From contig NZ_CCAS010000018.1 in assembly GCF_000612625.1 (NCBI RefSeq), forward strand, positions 1 through 64,000: DNA of 64,000 nt. The letters run 5' to 3'. This document shows, one piece after another, positions 63,464 through 64,000 of this stretch (within the stretch, counting starts at the first letter, position 1; each line of letters begins with the position of its first letter). The position numbers were made by a program, and so were the translations under genes. Source of the stretch: Neobacillus jeddahensis (GTDB lineage Bacteria > Bacillota > Bacilli > Bacillales > Cytobacillaceae). The notes beneath the pieces are model-generated. The model ran no database searches. It had not been told where the DNA came from and saw only the letters and a list, made by a program, of their open reading frames with translations.

Positions 63464-63676
63464 TTATCCAATCTCCAATACTTTAAAGTCTTCATTTTGT
63501 TTTTCGTATTCTAAATGTGCATCCTTAACTTCTTGTACAAATTCAACGTTGTATCCACGATCGGCAATTTTGGCACGGACATCTCTTACCGATTCACCTT
63601 CAACAAAAAGAGTTTTTGTATTTTCTCTAACAGGTACTTCTTTAATACTTTTTTGATAATATACTTTAAATAACAT
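63464..63676 (-). CDS. rpoY: RNA polymerase epsilon subunit RpoY
   Basis: The 70-residue small RNA polymerase subunit (formerly YkzG). The sequence MLFKVYYQKSIKEVPVRENT and TLFVEGESVRDVRAKIADRG match the family, and the fixed position in front of rnjA is diagnostic. AGGAGCG stands about eight bases before the ATG. A TATAAT-like stretch upstream on the minus strand (about 63715-63730) is a likely -10. Confidence 0.95.
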   Translation of the reverse strand: MLFKVYYQKSIKEVPVRENTKTLFVEGESVRDVRAKIADRGYNVEFVQEVKDAHLEYEKQNEDFKVLEIG

Positions 63677-63822
63677 ATTAAATTTCGCTCCTAACTAAAT
63701 GATAACTTTTTCTATTATATATAATATTTTCATCTTTTTCATTTATTTTCTTTGGCAGACCTTGGACTATATATGAAAAGTATGTAAATTAGAATCTATT
63801 ACTACAATTTACAATAATGAAG

Positions 63823-63857
63823 GAGCCCTTCGCAAGTTTGAAGGGCTCTTCAAAAAT
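63823..63857 (-). terminator. Terminator after the 63858 peptide gene
   Basis: GAGCCCTTC and GAAGGGCTC form a perfect stem around GCAAGTTT. It lies immediately after the small minus-strand frame; T tail is modest on either strand. Confidence 0.65.
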
Positions 63858-63929
63858 TTAGGCAATGGATTTTTTTCTGAGTAAATCTTTCCACTGTTTT
63901 AAAAGCTTCTTCCGTAGCTTCTTTAACAT
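63858..63929 (-). CDS. 23-residue cationic amphipathic peptide
   Basis: An ATG at 63929, seven to eight bases after AAGGAGATG, opens a 23-codon frame encoding MLKKLRKKLLKQWKDLLRKK then SIA. Leucines at 2, 5, 9, 16 and W13 fall on one face of a helix; lysines and arginines cover the other. A sigma-A-like promoter precedes it on the minus strand (TTGCTT, 18 bases, TATAAA) and a terminator follows. It is too short for ordinary gene finders. A membrane-surface peptide is the natural guess; a role as regulator or toxin-like peptide is open. Confidence 0.6.
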   Translation of the reverse strand: MLKKLRKKLLKQWKDLLRKKSIA

Positions 63930-64000
63930 AGTGGATCATCTCCTTACCTTTATTTTATACGAACCTTGTCCAATGTAAAGCAAGCGATGGCAGATAATTG

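Overview
The window is low-GC chromosomal DNA of an endospore-forming Bacillaceae. The evidence is an alpha/beta small acid-soluble spore protein, a Spo0E-type phosphatase, a YjcZ-family spore peptide, strong AGGAGG ribosome sites, many TTG/GTG starts, and gene order that I recall from the ykv/ptsHI/ykw/patA/ykyB/yku/ktrC/rnjA segment of Bacillus subtilis. A Bacillus or Neobacillus-like host is an inference from content. I saw no tRNA, rRNA, CRISPR, transposase, prophage or plasmid gene.

Layout. 1-13 kb: a YjcZ-family tail, a DUF1232 protein, a short FtsH paralogue, release factor 3, a thioester-reductase-like SDR paired with an aldehyde dehydrogenase, the sigI-rsgI stress pair behind a duplicated SigI-type promoter, a SASP, a CdaR-type regulator and tiny spore-like genes. 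13-28 kb is the most distinctive part: a B12-binding radical SAM protein; lutABC (L-lactate oxidation) with a LutR operator; a two-gene fused 2-oxoacid:ferredoxin oxidoreductase; a PAS histidine kinase and a Spo0E-like protein; and a complete fixABCX operon (electron-bifurcating ETF complex) with a perfect CcpA cre site. 28-38 kb: a hemerythrin gene with an Fnr/Crp-type site at class II spacing, an Fsr-like MFS pump, an MhqR-like MarR regulator, an M3 oligopeptidase, clpE with two CtsR operators, ykvI, a CPBP protease and ykvS. 38-46 kb: ptsHI, azoreductase, SDR, ykwC and patA. 46-64 kb: ykyB, a PAS-GGDEF-EAL protein, ykuE, a C39-peptidase lipoprotein, ykuI, ykuJ, darB/ykuL, an MFS pump, ccpC, dapH-dapL, ykuU-ykuV, a DUF4349 lipoprotein, ktrC, rnjA, rpoY and a 23-residue cationic peptide.

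How the genes connect. The 2-oxoacid oxidoreductase makes reduced ferredoxin or flavodoxin. FixABCX can make the same carrier from NADH while reducing quinone, so together they suggest a low-potential electron economy unusual for an aerobic bacillus without visible nitrogenase. Lactate oxidation feeds pyruvate into this region. PatA, DapH and DapL are the three acetyl-branch enzymes of diaminopimelate synthesis. KtrC and DarB are both c-di-AMP-linked in B. subtilis. Short GC-rich structured repeats (about 91, 27509, 57223, 59833, 61713) lie between genes throughout.

All assignments come from reading the sequence and recalled family knowledge; no database search was made. Where the ribosome site argued for it, starts were moved to internal codons.
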